Shown here piece after piece: positions 1 to 9,965 of a DNA stretch of 64,000 nucleotides (its first letter is position 1; the number at the start of each line of letters is the position of its first letter). Position numbers and translations under genes: made by a program. Source of the stretch: DASRIA01 sp963768885 (GTDB lineage: Bacteria > Actinomycetota > Thermoleophilia > Solirubrobacterales > JBBDJG01); assembly GCA_963768885.1 (NCBI GenBank), contig CAVYJN010000007.1:248001-312000 (forward strand), written 5' to 3'. Under the pieces are notes generated by a model. It saw only the letters and a list, made by a program, of their open reading frames with translations. It searched no databases and was not told the origin of the DNA.

Positions 1-873
1 CACCACCGCGCGGTTCGCGGCGCCGTGCTGGGCGTCATCCAGCACGAACCTCATCAGCTCGGCCGTCCAGCCGGACACCCACTCCCATTCGAGCTGGGCG
101 CAGTGGCTGAGGGCCTGCGTCACGATGTCGCCGTTGAAGCGGACGGAGCGCATCAGCAGCTCCCGCCGGATCAGCAGCCCGACGATCGGCTCGAAGCAGA
201 GGTTTGCCGCGAACACGCGCTCGCCCCAGTCCGCTGTCGCGCGCAGGCGCTCGACGTAGCTGCGCGCGGGCTGCCAGACGTCGTCGTGCAAAAAGCTCTC
301 GCGGGACCGCTCCACCGGGAACTCTCCGAAGTCCTGCTCGAGGTCCATGCCGTAGAGCAGGTACGCCTGCGCCTGGCGCTGCTTCATGGCCGCCTCGAGC
401 GCCACGCAATGGGTAACCGTGTCCGACAGCGTCTCGCGAGCGGCGCTCGCGAGGGCGAGCCAGATGCCGTGGTCGAGGAACGCCGGCACCTGGAGGTGCT
501 TACGCAGGAACTCGACCCACTCCGGCGTGAAGTCGGCGAACACGCGCTCGCGGCGCGCGGTGCGCACCGCGCCCTCGATCAGCTGCTCACTCGACGTCCC
601 GGCCTGGTAGTAGGTGCGCTCCCACATCTGGCCGGGATCGCGGAAGTCGTACCAGTCGGTCGCGCGCAGCCGGGTCGAGTCATCCGACCACAGGCCGCGG
701 CCGTCCTCGAAGTGGACGGGCCACCCGCGCCCCTTCTGGATGTGGCGATGCACCGACGGCTGGGTGTCCATCGTGACGTCCTCGTACATCGTCGCCCTGC
801 GCTTCTTCGGCGTGTACCACTGAAACGAGCGCTCGGGGTCTTCCCCGCGGCGTGACTTGGCTCCCGCCTCCAT
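1..873 (-). CDS. prmC: Propane monooxygenase-like hydroxylase small (beta) subunit, partial
   Basis: Translating the minus strand from the ATG at 873 gives an open frame of 291 codons that runs off the left edge, so the C-terminus is missing. The start MEAGAKSRR is preceded by a strong GAGGAGG site, and the residues QWYTPKKRRATMYEDVT near the N-terminus are typical of beta subunits of soluble di-iron monooxygenases of the PrmC/MimC type. This subunit packs against the catalytic alpha subunit and carries no metal site itself. It follows the reductase gene by 12 nt in the order large subunit, reductase, small subunit, which is the known prmABCD/mimABCD order. The coupling protein (prmD) is expected just outside the window. 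The actual substrate (propane, other short alkanes, ketones or phenols) cannot be read from sequence. Confidence 0.87.
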   Translation of the reverse strand, partial: MEAGAKSRRGEDPERSFQWYTPKKRRATMYEDVTMDTQPSVHRHIQKGRGWPVHFEDGRGLWSDDSTRLRATDWYDFRDPGQMWERTYYQAGTSSEQLIEGAVRTARRERVFADFTPEWVEFLRKHLQVPAFLDHGIWLALASAARETLSDTVTHCVALEAAMKQRQAQAYLLYGMDLEQDFGEFPVERSRESFLHDDVWQPARSYVERLRATADWGERVFAANLCFEPIVGLLIRRELLMRSVRFNGDIVTQALSHCAQLEWEWVSGWTAELMRFVLDDAQHGAANRAVV

Positions 874-885
874 CCTGCTACCTCC

Positions 886-1896
886 TCACTCGGCGACGAC
901 CGCGTCGGCGGAGGTCGTGAATTTGTCGTGGAAGATCCTGCTGCTCTCGTCGATGCCGTGCCGCTCCGTCGCCAGCTCGATCATCGCGTCGATCATCGGG
1001 GGCGGTCCGCACATGTAGATCTCGGGGTCATCCATCTCGCCTGCCTCGATGACCGCGCAAGCGGGCTCGTGCACGAACCCGATCACGGGCACGAACTCGA
1101 AGTCGGGCAGCCGTGCCCCGAGCTCCTGAACGAGGTCGACGTAGAACAGGTCCTGCTCGGACCGGGCTCCGTAGAAGAAGCGCACCCTGCGGCCGCTCTC
1201 CTGCTCCGCAAGGCTGCGCAGCAGCGACAGGACAGGGGCCATGCCAGATCCCCCCGCCACCATCAGGATGGGGCGGTCATTGTTGCGTAGGTGGAAGGCG
1301 CCGTAGGGGCCCGTGAAACGAAGTTCGTCCCCCGCCTTGATCTCACCATTGAGCATGCTGGAGAACCGACCACCTTCGTAGTGCTTCACGATCAGCTCGA
1401 TGCGCCCGTCGCCTGGCAGGTTCGCCATCGAGAACGACCGGCGCGCGTCTTGGTCGCCGGGGATCCAGACGTCCACGTACTGCCCCGGGAGGAAGTCGAA
1501 GCCGGCCGGCTCGATCACCTCCAGCTCCAAGCGCCGGATGTCGTGCGTGAGTGCCTCGACCGCGGTCACGGTCCCGCGCCCGTCGCGGATCTCGTGCTCC
1601 AGCTTGTAGTTCTCCGGGTCGAAGTGCAGCAGCTCGACGACCAGGTCCTCCTCCGGCATCGCGCGACACAGCAGCGTGTAGCCGTTCGACTCCTCGGACT
1701 CCGAGAGGGCGAACGTCGAGTACGGCTTCAGCACCACCTCGCCTTCCAGCAGGTAGGCCTTGCAGGCCGAGCACTGCCCTTCGCGGCACCCGTACACGAG
1801 GTTGAACCCGTGCCGGAAGGCCGCGTCGAGGACGGACTCCTCCTCGTCGCAGTCGATCTCCTCGCCGATCGGCTCGAAGATGACCCTGGGACTCAC
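886..1896 (-). CDS. prmB: Monooxygenase NADH reductase component (2Fe-2S ferredoxin/FAD/NAD)
   Basis: This 336-residue protein passes electrons from NADH through FAD and a 2Fe-2S cluster to the di-iron hydroxylase. The N-terminal plant-type ferredoxin domain has Cys37, Cys42, Cys45 and Cys77 in the pattern GCREGQCSAC and LLCRA. The FAD domain shows RRSFSMAN, and the NAD domain shows MVAGGSGMAPV and YMCGPPPM near the C-terminus. Length and domain order match PrmB/MimB and methane-monooxygenase component C reductases. The start is a GTG, 15 nt after the prmA stop, so the gene is in the same operon. No frameshift is seen. Confidence 0.93.
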   Translation of the reverse strand: MSPRVIFEPIGEEIDCDEEESVLDAAFRHGFNLVYGCREGQCSACKAYLLEGEVVLKPYSTFALSESEESNGYTLLCRAMPEEDLVVELLHFDPENYKLEHEIRDGRGTVTAVEALTHDIRRLELEVIEPAGFDFLPGQYVDVWIPGDQDARRSFSMANLPGDGRIELIVKHYEGGRFSSMLNGEIKAGDELRFTGPYGAFHLRNNDRPILMVAGGSGMAPVLSLLRSLAEQESGRRVRFFYGARSEQDLFYVDLVQELGARLPDFEFVPVIGFVHEPACAVIEAGEMDDPEIYMCGPPPMIDAMIELATERHGIDESSRIFHDKFTTSADAVVAE

Positions 1897-1911
1897 CGGG
1901 CAGTACCTATC

Positions 1912-3579
1912 TCAGTGGGCGACGACCGGCTTACCGCTGCCGTTGCCGCTGCCGTTCGACCACGGGGCCGCCGCCTTCAGCCCGCCGTCGATGTGACCGT
2001 TCGGCGAGACGAGCCCGACCGACGAGCCGTTCGGCAGCCCCAGCTTCTCGGCAACCGTGATGTTCGGGCTCTGCACGTGGAAGTCCATGCTCTTGACGTC
2101 GTCGAGCGTCCACATGTTGTCGTTCTCGAGATGCGGCTGTGCGATCAGCGTCTCGCCGTCGGCACGCACGAAGCCGAGGTCGCGCACCAGCTCCGACAGC
2201 TCCCACCCGTGGTAGCGGTCGAAGAAGTTGCGGTCGCCCATGTAGCGGCCGGGGTTCGACTCGTCGAGCCACATGCACTCCTTCGAGCAGTAGAAGCGCG
2301 TGCGGTCGCCGACCGTGCGATGGCACATGTCGTCGGGGAAGACGCAACCCATCAGGCACACCCAGCACGAGGGCGCGGCCTGATCGAGCGCCATGTTCAG
2401 CAGGTGCTTGAACTGCTGCGGGTCGTGGCGCGTCTGGCGGAACGCCTCCCACGCGGGCCCGTACTCGGCGTACCAGCCCGGGTACTTAGCCTCCATCCAC
2501 TCGAAGTCGCGCTCGTTGAGCGGCTCCGTGCGCCAGAAGTGGAGCATCCAGAACGCCGCCGAGCTGAGCATGTTCTTGTGGACCATGCCGCGCTCGAGCC
2601 GCGACTTTGCGCGGTCGAACATCTCGGCGGGGAAGTTGAGGCCGAGCTTGCCGAGCTTCAGCACGTACGAGCGGTACCAGTCGTTCTCGATCCAGCGCTC
2701 CCACTTGTCGAGGTAGCTCTCGGGGTCGGAGCGGTCGTCGGAGCTGTACTCCATGATCGCGGAGCCGAAGCCGTCGAGGTAGGCGTGGTTGATCCACCAG
2801 GCCTGCGCGAGGTCGCGCTCGATCAGCGGCGCGTTGTCGTCCTCCTGGAGGACCGTCAGCAGCGTCGCGTAGCCATTGGAGATGTGGCGCGCCTCGTCGG
2901 ACTGCACGGACAGGTACGTCGTCGGCAGCGTGAAGTCGCCGTTGCGCGCGCCGACGTCGGGCAGCGCGACGAACGCGATGTTGGTGAAGGCGGTCTCGGC
3001 GACCACCATCAGCGTGAAGGCGCACTGGACCGGGTCGCCGACGATGAAGTGCGACAGCATGTTGAGCGCCTGCCGGGTGCCGGGGTCCTTCGACAGCGTG
3101 GCCGGCCCGAGGTGCCAGCCGGAGGGGTCGGGCACGTGCTTCGCGTACCAGCGCGCAAGCGCCATCTGGAGACCGGTGTGGCGGATCTCGTCCACGAACT
3201 GCACGTGGTAGCCGTTGCGCAGCTCGTTGTTGGGGATGGCGTCGATCAGCATCGCCATGCACCTGCCGGCGCCGACCTCCGCGTAGGCGGTCGTGACGAT
3301 GTAGGGCTTGATGATCTCCATCCACCGCCGCCCGGTCTTGCTCGTCATCTCCGCGCGCACCGCCGCGTCCTGGCCGCCGTAGACGCGCTCGTCCTTTTCC
3401 AGCTCCATCGGCAGGTACTCCCGCATGATGTGCTTCATCGGGTCCTTCGCCTTGGTCGGGAACGTGTAGCGCGACGGATACTTCTCGACCGGCTCGAAGT
3501 AGTCCGGCTCCCACCCGAGCTGGGAGATCCGCTCGTGGGTCTTCGTGATGCTGCGGCGACGGTTGCTCGTGGCGCTCAT
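1912..3579 (-). CDS. prmA: Propane 2-monooxygenase-like hydroxylase large (alpha) subunit
   Basis: This is the catalytic di-iron subunit of a soluble bacterial multicomponent monooxygenase, 555 residues. All six carboxylate and histidine ligands of the family are present with the expected spacing: Glu101 (YAEVGAG), Glu131 and His134 (DEIRHTG), Glu195 (VAETAF), Glu229 and His232 (SDEARHIS). The N-terminal region and the C-terminal CHRTVGDRTRFYCSKECMW segment resemble PrmA/MimA of Gordonia and Mycobacterium. The ATG at 3579 has a GGAGGAGA ribosome site. It is the first gene of the prmABC operon, transcribed divergently from a TetR regulator whose likely operator overlaps this promoter. In the family the reaction is O2- and NADH-dependent hydroxylation of propane at C2; the substrate here is inferred. 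Confidence 0.92.
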   Translation of the reverse strand: MSATSNRRRSITKTHERISQLGWEPDYFEPVEKYPSRYTFPTKAKDPMKHIMREYLPMELEKDERVYGGQDAAVRAEMTSKTGRRWMEIIKPYIVTTAYAEVGAGRCMAMLIDAIPNNELRNGYHVQFVDEIRHTGLQMALARWYAKHVPDPSGWHLGPATLSKDPGTRQALNMLSHFIVGDPVQCAFTLMVVAETAFTNIAFVALPDVGARNGDFTLPTTYLSVQSDEARHISNGYATLLTVLQEDDNAPLIERDLAQAWWINHAYLDGFGSAIMEYSSDDRSDPESYLDKWERWIENDWYRSYVLKLGKLGLNFPAEMFDRAKSRLERGMVHKNMLSSAAFWMLHFWRTEPLNERDFEWMEAKYPGWYAEYGPAWEAFRQTRHDPQQFKHLLNMALDQAAPSCWVCLMGCVFPDDMCHRTVGDRTRFYCSKECMWLDESNPGRYMGDRNFFDRYHGWELSELVRDLGFVRADGETLIAQPHLENDNMWTLDDVKSMDFHVQSPNITVAEKLGLPNGSSVGLVSPNGHIDGGLKAAAPWSNGSGNGSGKPVVAH

Positions 3580-3636
3580 GAGGTCTCCTCCCGGGATGGA
3601 CCGGCGTGCCAGCGGCTGATTGCGTGACCGGGCGCG

Positions 3637-3668
3637 AACATATACGGTTACTGACGTCGAGTCAATAA
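3637..3668 (-). promoter_or_regulatory. prmA promoter overlapped by an inverted-repeat operator
   Basis: On the minus strand TTGACT (3665-3660) and TATGTT (3642-3637) are separated by exactly 17 nt, a good sigma70-type promoter for prmA. The -35 lies inside a 21-nt imperfect palindrome at 3648-3668 with arms TTA-n-TGAC and GTCA-n-TAA around GTCGA. This suits binding of the divergently encoded TetR-type regulator. On the plus strand a weaker TTGCGT...TACGGT pair (3620-3648) could drive the regulator itself, so one operator could control both directions. The assignment to that regulator is inference from position. Confidence 0.6.
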
Positions 3669-3678
3669 CGGAATTCGC

Positions 3679-4281
3679 ATGTCTTCGACCCTCCAGACAA
3701 AACGGCGCCGCCGCTCCCCCGAGTCCGCCGAGCGGGAGATCCTCGACGCGGCGGAATCGTTCCTGCGGGAGCGGCCCTTCCGCGATCTGACGGTCGACGA
3801 GGTGATGGCCCGCACCACCCTCTCACGCCCGTCCTTCTACGTCTACTTCCGGGACCGCCACCACCTCGTGGTGCGGCTCGTCGAGGGGATCGGCGGGGAG
3901 CTGTTCGAGCAGGCGGACCGGTGGCTGCGGGGGACGGGCGACCCGCGCGCGGAGGTCCGCGCCGCGCTCTCCGGTGTCGCGGGCGTGTACGCGGAGCACG
4001 GCCTGGTGCTGGCCGCGATCGCGGACGCGGCGGGCCACGACCCCGGCGTGGAATCGACCTACCGCGACCTGATCGAGCGATTCATCGCGACCGCGGCCGT
4101 GCGCATCGAGCGCGAGCCGACCACCGGCGTCCCGCCCGAGGAGACGGCCCGCGCGCTGGTCTGGATGAACGAGCGCTACCTGCGCGAGGCGCTCGGACGG
4201 CATCCGCAGACGCCCGTCGCGACCGTCATCGACACCCTCTGGACGATCTGGGTGCGCACGCTTTACCCAACCGCGACGTAG
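3679..4281 (+). CDS. TetR/EthR-like transcriptional regulator of the prm operon
   Basis: This 200-residue protein has a TetR-type N-terminal helix-turn-helix, with LTVDEVMARTTLSRPSFYVYF at about residues 37-57. The C-terminal ligand-binding half contains ALVWMNERYLREAL and VIDTLWTIWVRTLY, which match the C-terminal pattern of EthR-type regulators and of the second regulator in this window at 31000. It is divergent from prmA across 99 nt containing a palindrome. The likely role is a repressor of the monooxygenase operon relieved by substrate or product; ligand and sign of control are inferred. The ATG at 3679 has only a weak upstream GGAA. A strong hairpin follows the stop. Confidence 0.85.
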   Translation: MSSTLQTKRRRRSPESAEREILDAAESFLRERPFRDLTVDEVMARTTLSRPSFYVYFRDRHHLVVRLVEGIGGELFEQADRWLRGTGDPRAEVRAALSGVAGVYAEHGLVLAAIADAAGHDPGVESTYRDLIERFIATAAVRIEREPTTGVPPEETARALVWMNERYLREALGRHPQTPVATVIDTLWTIWVRTLYPTAT

Positions 4282-4296
4282 TCCACACACGCGGCA

Positions 4297-4328
4297 CGCG
4301 TCACCCGCCACGCTTCGTGGGTGACGCG
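4297..4328 (+). terminator. Hairpin after the prm regulator
   Basis: Arms CGCGTCAC (4297-4304) and GTGACGCG (4321-4328) pair perfectly, and an inner stem CCACG/CGTGG closes on a CTT loop. It lies 15 nt after the TAG of the TetR gene. There is no U-tract, as is common for GC-rich actinobacterial terminators. Confidence 0.55.
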
Positions 4329-4353
4329 GATCATCGACGTACAGCAGCGCGAA

Positions 4354-5245
4354 ATGCACGCACCTGCGCACGGAATGCGGGTCGCGGACCTCGCGGCGCA
4401 GCAACACGGCGTCGTCAGCCGACGCCAGCTCGGGGCCGGATTCTCGGCGGAGCGCGATCAGGCACAGGGTCGAGGTAAGCGCCTCCACCGCAGTCCATCC
4501 ACTCCGTGTACGCCGTCGGGCTGACCGCTGCGGCGGCTCGCTCGTTACATGGCTGCCGTACTGGCTGCGGCGATCACGCCGTCCTCAGCCACCGGTCGGC
4601 CGCTGCCCTTTGGGGCTGCGCCACCGCCCTCCGGACACGTCGAGGTGACGGTCCCGGCCACCGGCAGCCGCCGGCGGCGCGGCATCGAGGTCCACACGAC
4701 GCGGCAGCGAGATCGAGATCCGAGGTGATCGAGGGCATCCGCTGCACCACTCCGATGCGCACCCTTGTCGACCTCGCCGCGGTCCTGAGACGAGCGTCAG
4801 CTGAGCGCACGCTCGAGCGCGTCGCTCGAGCTCGACGTGTTCGATCGCATCGCCCTCGATGCCGTGCTCGCGCAGTCCGACGGTCGCCGGGGGACGAAGC
4901 TGCTCCGCCGCCTCCTGGCCGATCTGCCCGACGAGCCACCTCCCACGGCAAGCGAGATCGAGCGCCGCTTCCTCGAGCTGATCCGCCAGGCCGGCCTCCC
5001 CTACCCCTCGTGAACGGGTACATCGGAGCGCTGCAGGTCGACTTCCACTGGCCGACGCACCGCTTGATCGTCGAGACCGACGGCGCGCAACGCACGGACA
5101 CGCGATCGCGTTCCACCGCGACCGCGACCGCGACCTGGCGCTCAGCCTAGGGGGCTGGCAGGTGATCCGCCTCACCTGGCGCCAGATCCTGGACGAGCCG
5201 GAACGCGTCGTCGGCGTCCTGCGCAGGCGCCTCGGCACCCGGTGA
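4354..5245 (+). pseudogene. DUF559/AbiEi-antitoxin-like protein, multiply frameshifted
   Basis: No single frame is open, but fragments in all three plus frames join into one recognisable protein. They run in order: VADLAAQQHGVVSRRQL, a YAVGL fragment, VLSHRSAAALWG, RRGIEVHTTRQ, GIRCTTPMRTLVDLAAVL, ASEIERRFLELIRQAGLP, LQVDFHWPTHRLIVETDG and LGGWQVIRLTWRQIL. This is the architecture of actinobacterial proteins with an AbiEi-like N-terminal winged helix and a C-terminal DUF559 (restriction-endonuclease-like fold) domain. At least five to seven shifts are needed, a higher density than in other broken genes here, so real decay is plausible, though indel errors also affect this window. The terminal stop is at 5243-5245. 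Function is unknown even for intact members. Confidence 0.7.
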
Positions 5246-5316
5246 GACGGATCACCAACGCTATAGGTGGGTCAACCCGCGCACCTGCAAAGGGGGGATG
5301 GGAGCGCGGGCAGGCG

Positions 5317-6633
<1,317 letters not shown>

Positions 6634-6671
6634 GATTTCAGGTTAGGGCCAAAAGCGCGGTGTGTCGCGCC

Positions 6672-7256
6672 CTAATGCTCGCTGATGACCCGATCGATGA
6701 TGTTGTACTCCCGGGCCTCCTCCGCGCTCATGAAGTAGTCGCGGTCGGTGTCCTGGGAGACCTTCTCGAGCGGCTGCTGGGTGTGCTTGGCGATGATCTC
6801 GTCCAGCTTGCGCCGGATGTCGATGATCTCGCGGGCGTGGATCTCGATGTCCGCGGCCTGGCCGGAGAACCCGCCCGACACCTGGTGGATCAGGATCTTG
6901 GCGTTCGGGAGGGCCATCCGCTTGCCCGCGGCCCCGCCGGCCAGCAGCAGCGCGCCCATGCTCATCGCGACACCGACGCAGATCGTCTGGACGTCGGGCT
7001 TGATGAACTGCATCGTGTCGTAGATCGCGAGGCCGGCGTAGACGCTGCCGCCCGGCGAGTTGACGTAGAGGCTGATGTCCTTGTCGGGGTCCTCGGACTC
7101 CAGGTGCAGGAGTTGGGCCACGATCAGGTTCGCGATGTCCTCCGTGACGGGCGTGCCGAGGAAGACGATTCGTTCGTTCAGGAGGCGCGAGTAGATGTCG
7201 AACGCGCGCTCCCCTCGGGAGGTCTGCTCGACGACCATTGGAACTAGTGGGCTCAT
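6672..7256 (-). CDS. clpP: ATP-dependent Clp protease proteolytic subunit ClpP
   Basis: This serine peptidase of family S14 forms the barrel that degrades proteins delivered by ClpX. The 194-residue protein carries the nucleophile Ser99 in GVAMSMGA, His124 in ILIHQVSGG and a catalytic Asp in the SQDTDRDYF segment. A GGAAAGG site precedes the ATG. It sits between tig and clpX, the widespread bacterial order tig-clpP-clpX. Only one clpP is present here, whereas many actinobacteria have two paralogues in tandem, so a second copy, if it exists, is elsewhere. Confidence 0.98.
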   Translation of the reverse strand: MSPLVPMVVEQTSRGERAFDIYSRLLNERIVFLGTPVTEDIANLIVAQLLHLESEDPDKDISLYVNSPGGSVYAGLAIYDTMQFIKPDVQTICVGVAMSMGALLLAGGAAGKRMALPNAKILIHQVSGGFSGQAADIEIHAREIIDIRRKLDEIIAKHTQQPLEKVSQDTDRDYFMSAEEAREYNIIDRVISEH

Positions 7257-7369
7257 GTGGCCTTTCCGGCGCCTTGCGCCTGGACGTTGAATGCCTTATT
7301 TGGATGACCGTCCGGATCCCGCCGCCGCGCGGCGATTCTAGCAATGGGGATTTCGCCTCCCGGCAGGGT

Positions 7370-7383
7370 CCGGAGGCCTCCGG
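7370..7383 (-). terminator. Perfect 14-bp palindrome between tig and clpP
   Basis: The sequence CCGGAGGCCTCCGG is self-complementary and lies about 100 nt after the tig stop on the minus strand, in the 226-nt gap before clpP. It could be an attenuating hairpin. No other gene or RNA is evident in this gap. Confidence 0.3.
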
Positions 7384-7482
7384 CCGGGCCCCTCGACGAA
7401 GTTTCGAGCACTCCCGTCACGCGGGTACTTTCCGTGGGGAAGCCCGTGATCCTGCCCGCGCGATCCGCGCTGGGCGCGAGCG

Positions 7483-8895
7483 TCAGCTCTTCTGCCCGGG
7501 CGGATCGCCTGCGCCCGGCGTCCAAAGCTGCGCGGAGCCTTCCTCTTTGCCCTGCTTGTCGGGCGTCCAGATCTGCTCCCGCGCCTTCGCCTTGCCCGGC
7601 TCGATCGGCTGGGCGCTGTCGGCGATCGCGTCGACTGCCCGGCGCAGCCGCAGCTCACGGCGGATCGGGACGTCGCGCCCGTTCTCCCGAAGCTGCTCGA
7701 GCAGCTTCGCGGGATCGGTGTCCTCCCGCTCGGCCGTCGCCTGGAGGGCCTCGAGCAGGTCCTCGTCGGAGATCTCGATGCCCTCCGCCTCGGCCACCGC
7801 CTCGAGGACGCTCTCGCGGCCGAGCGCCTGGCGCGCGTCGCCCTTGGCCTCTTCGATCATCTCCGCGGCCGTGCGGCCCGAGGCCTGGACGTATGCCTCC
7901 GGGTCGATGCCCTGCGCGCGCAGCATCCGCTCGGTGCGCTCCCACATCTCCTCCGCGCGCGCCGTCACGAGCTCGTCCGGGATGTCCAGCTTCGCCTCGC
8001 CGACCGCGGCGTCGACGGCGGCCTGGCGATACTCGTCCTCGATCGTGTGCTCCTGGGCGTGCTCGAGCTTGTGGGCGATGTCGGCCCGCAGCTCGTCGAG
8101 CGTGTCGAACTCGCTCGCCTCGGAGGCGAAGTCGTCGTCGAGATCCGGCAGCTGCTTCTCCTTCACGTCCTTGACCTGGACCTCGAAGGCCGCCTCGCGG
8201 CCCTGAAGCTCCTCCGCGTGGTACTCGGCCGGGAAGGTGACCTCGACCGTGCGCTCCTCCCCGGCGCGTGCGCCGACGAGCTGCTCCTCGAACCCCTCGA
8301 TCAGACGGCCGCCGCCGATCTCGAGCATGTAGTCGCGGGCCTCGCCGCCCTGGAAGGCCTCGCCGTCGACGCGCCCCGTGAAGTCCATCACCAGGTGGTC
8401 GCCGTGGCGGGCGGAGCGGTCCACGCTCTCGAGCCGCGCGAAGGACTCGCGCAGGCGGTCCACCTCTGCCCCGACCGCCTCCTCGGGTACCTCCGGTGAG
8501 CCCTTGGCGACCTCGAGGCCCTTGTAGTCGCCGAGCTGCGCGCGCGGCGTGACGCCGACCTCGATCGAGAAGCTCAGCGCCTCGCCCGCCGAGGGCAGGT
8601 CGTCCATGTTGAGCTTCGGGTCGCCGACGGTCGACACGCCGGAGCGCACGATCGCCTCCTCGTACCACTCGGGAAGCGAGTCCCTGACCGCCTGCTCGAG
8701 CACCGCCTCGCGGCCGATCCGCTGGATCACCATCGGGCCCGGGACCTTGCCCTTGCGAAATCCGGGGATCCGAAGATCGCGCCCGAGCTGCGCCGCGGTG
8801 CGTTGCAGGCGCGACTCGATCTCCTCGCTGGGCACCTCGGCGTCGAGTCGCACGCGGGAGTCGGGAAGCTCTGTGATGGTCGTCTTGACGGTCAT
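7483..8895 (-). CDS. tig: Trigger factor (ribosome-associated chaperone/prolyl isomerase)
   Basis: The 470-residue protein has the three trigger-factor parts. The N-terminal ribosome-binding domain carries the signature GFRKGKVP at about residues 45-52. The FKBP-type isomerase domain, with HLVMDFTGRVDGEAF, lies at about 150-240. The long helical C-terminal chaperone domain follows. It binds near the ribosome exit tunnel and folds nascent chains. The C-terminal tail is charged and Pro/Gly-rich. The ATG at 8895 lacks an obvious Shine-Dalgarno. It is the first gene of tig-clpP-clpX and diverges from a glycosyltransferase across 44 nt. Confidence 0.97.
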   Translation of the reverse strand: MTVKTTITELPDSRVRLDAEVPSEEIESRLQRTAAQLGRDLRIPGFRKGKVPGPMVIQRIGREAVLEQAVRDSLPEWYEEAIVRSGVSTVGDPKLNMDDLPSAGEALSFSIEVGVTPRAQLGDYKGLEVAKGSPEVPEEAVGAEVDRLRESFARLESVDRSARHGDHLVMDFTGRVDGEAFQGGEARDYMLEIGGGRLIEGFEEQLVGARAGEERTVEVTFPAEYHAEELQGREAAFEVQVKDVKEKQLPDLDDDFASEASEFDTLDELRADIAHKLEHAQEHTIEDEYRQAAVDAAVGEAKLDIPDELVTARAEEMWERTERMLRAQGIDPEAYVQASGRTAAEMIEEAKGDARQALGRESVLEAVAEAEGIEISDEDLLEALQATAEREDTDPAKLLEQLRENGRDVPIRRELRLRRAVDAIADSAQPIEPGKAKAREQIWTPDKQGKEEGSAQLWTPGAGDPPGQKS

Positions 8896-8939
8896 TCGGG
8901 CACGGTCCAGGCGGAAAGGGAACGGCTAGACTCGCGGCG

Positions 8940-9803
8940 ATGAAGGATAGAGAGCGCGCGTACCTCTCGGTCTGTGCCATCTACCGCAACGAGGCGCGCT
9001 ATCTCGAAGAGTGGCTCGAGTTCCACCGGCTCGTCGGCGTCGAGCGCTTCTTCCTCTACAACAACCGCAGCACCGACGACCATCTCGAGGTGCTCGCTCC
9101 ATATGTGGAGGACGGGACCGTCGTCTGGCGCGACTGGCCGATGTTCCCCGGCCAGCGGGAGGCCTTCGACCGCTGCCTCGCCGACCACCGCCACGAGTCG
9201 CGCTGGATCGCGTTCATCGACCTCGACGAGTTCCTGTTCTCCCCGACGCGCCGCCTGCTGCCCGACGTGCTGAGCGACTTCGAGGCACATCCCGGCGTCG
9301 TCGTGAACATGATCTATTACGGAACCTCGGGCCACGACACGCCGCCGCCCGGGCTCGCGATCGAGAGTTACACGCGCCGGCTGCGCCTGGACCGGCCGCG
9401 AAACAGGGCGGTCAAGAGCATCGTGGACCCGGAACGGACGGTCCGCGTCGGCCACGTCTCCCACTACTTCTTCTACGCCGACCGCAAGAAGGCGGTCGAC
9501 GAGAACTTCCACGCGATGCACGGCCACGCGACCAAGGACGTGTCCGCCGACCTGCTGCGCATCAACCACTACCTCACGCGGTCCCAGCAGGAACGCGACG
9601 TCAAGCTCACCCGGCTCGGGGCCGACACCGGCCTGCCGGTCCGGAACCTCGAGACCGTCGGCGAGCGCGACCGCCGGCTCAACGAGGAGGTCGACGAGAT
9701 ACTCGTCCCGTACGGTCACGCCGTGCGGGCCGCGGTCGCCGCACGCAAGGCGGGCAGGCCGCTCGCCCCCGGCGCGCTCGAGGCGGCCCTGGCAGCCGGA
9801 TAG
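8940..9803 (+). CDS. GT92 (DUF23)-like glycosyltransferase
   Basis: This 287-residue protein begins YLSVCAIYRNEARYLEEW, followed by FFLYNNRSTDDH and the acidic metal-site motif AFIDLDEFLF at about residues 91-100. That is the GT-A-type pattern of glycosyltransferase family 92/DUF23. A predicted inverting or retaining sugar transfer cannot be decided and the acceptor is unknown; no signal peptide or membrane helix is seen, so it should be cytosolic. The ATG lies 7 nt after TAGACT (8927-8932) with no ribosome site, so transcription is probably leaderless. A clear paralogue lies at 16171-17058. A small gene and an NAD-epimerase follow closely and may share the transcript. Confidence 0.82.
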   Translation: MKDRERAYLSVCAIYRNEARYLEEWLEFHRLVGVERFFLYNNRSTDDHLEVLAPYVEDGTVVWRDWPMFPGQREAFDRCLADHRHESRWIAFIDLDEFLFSPTRRLLPDVLSDFEAHPGVVVNMIYYGTSGHDTPPPGLAIESYTRRLRLDRPRNRAVKSIVDPERTVRVGHVSHYFFYADRKKAVDENFHAMHGHATKDVSADLLRINHYLTRSQQERDVKLTRLGADTGLPVRNLETVGERDRRLNEEVDEILVPYGHAVRAAVAARKAGRPLAPGALEAALAAG

Positions 9804-9812
9804 GCTGCGGCC

Positions 9813-9965
9813 GTGAGGAGAGGGCAGCAGCGCATCGTGCGCCGGATCGCGACCGGCTTCCTGACGGGCGCGGCCGGGCGGCTGACGGCGTTCACGCTCG
9901 ACGTCGGCGTCGCGACCACCCGGTACTGGTCCCGCAGGCTGGCCGGCAAGGAGACCCCGTGGTGA
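9813..9965 (+). CDS. Small basic protein of unknown function (50 aa)
   Basis: A GTG-initiated frame starting VRRGQQRIVRRIATGF and ending KETPW has a highly basic N-terminus and a short semi-hydrophobic middle. Two facts support it as a gene. Its stop overlaps the next gene's GTG start as GTGA, and TAGGCT (9801-9806, overlapping the stop of the preceding gene) lies 6 nt before its GTG as a leaderless promoter would. I do not recognise the family. It could be a membrane-associated or nucleic-acid-binding micro-protein; no function is assigned. Confidence 0.5.
   Translation: MRRGQQRIVRRIATGFLTGAAGRLTAFTLDVGVATTRYWSRRLAGKETPW

Noticed and set aside
1291..3627. A 778-codon open frame antisense to prmA and prmB
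   Set aside because: It mirrors the GC-rich codon pattern of the true genes, has low-complexity composition and matches no family, while the minus strand carries complete catalytic motifs.
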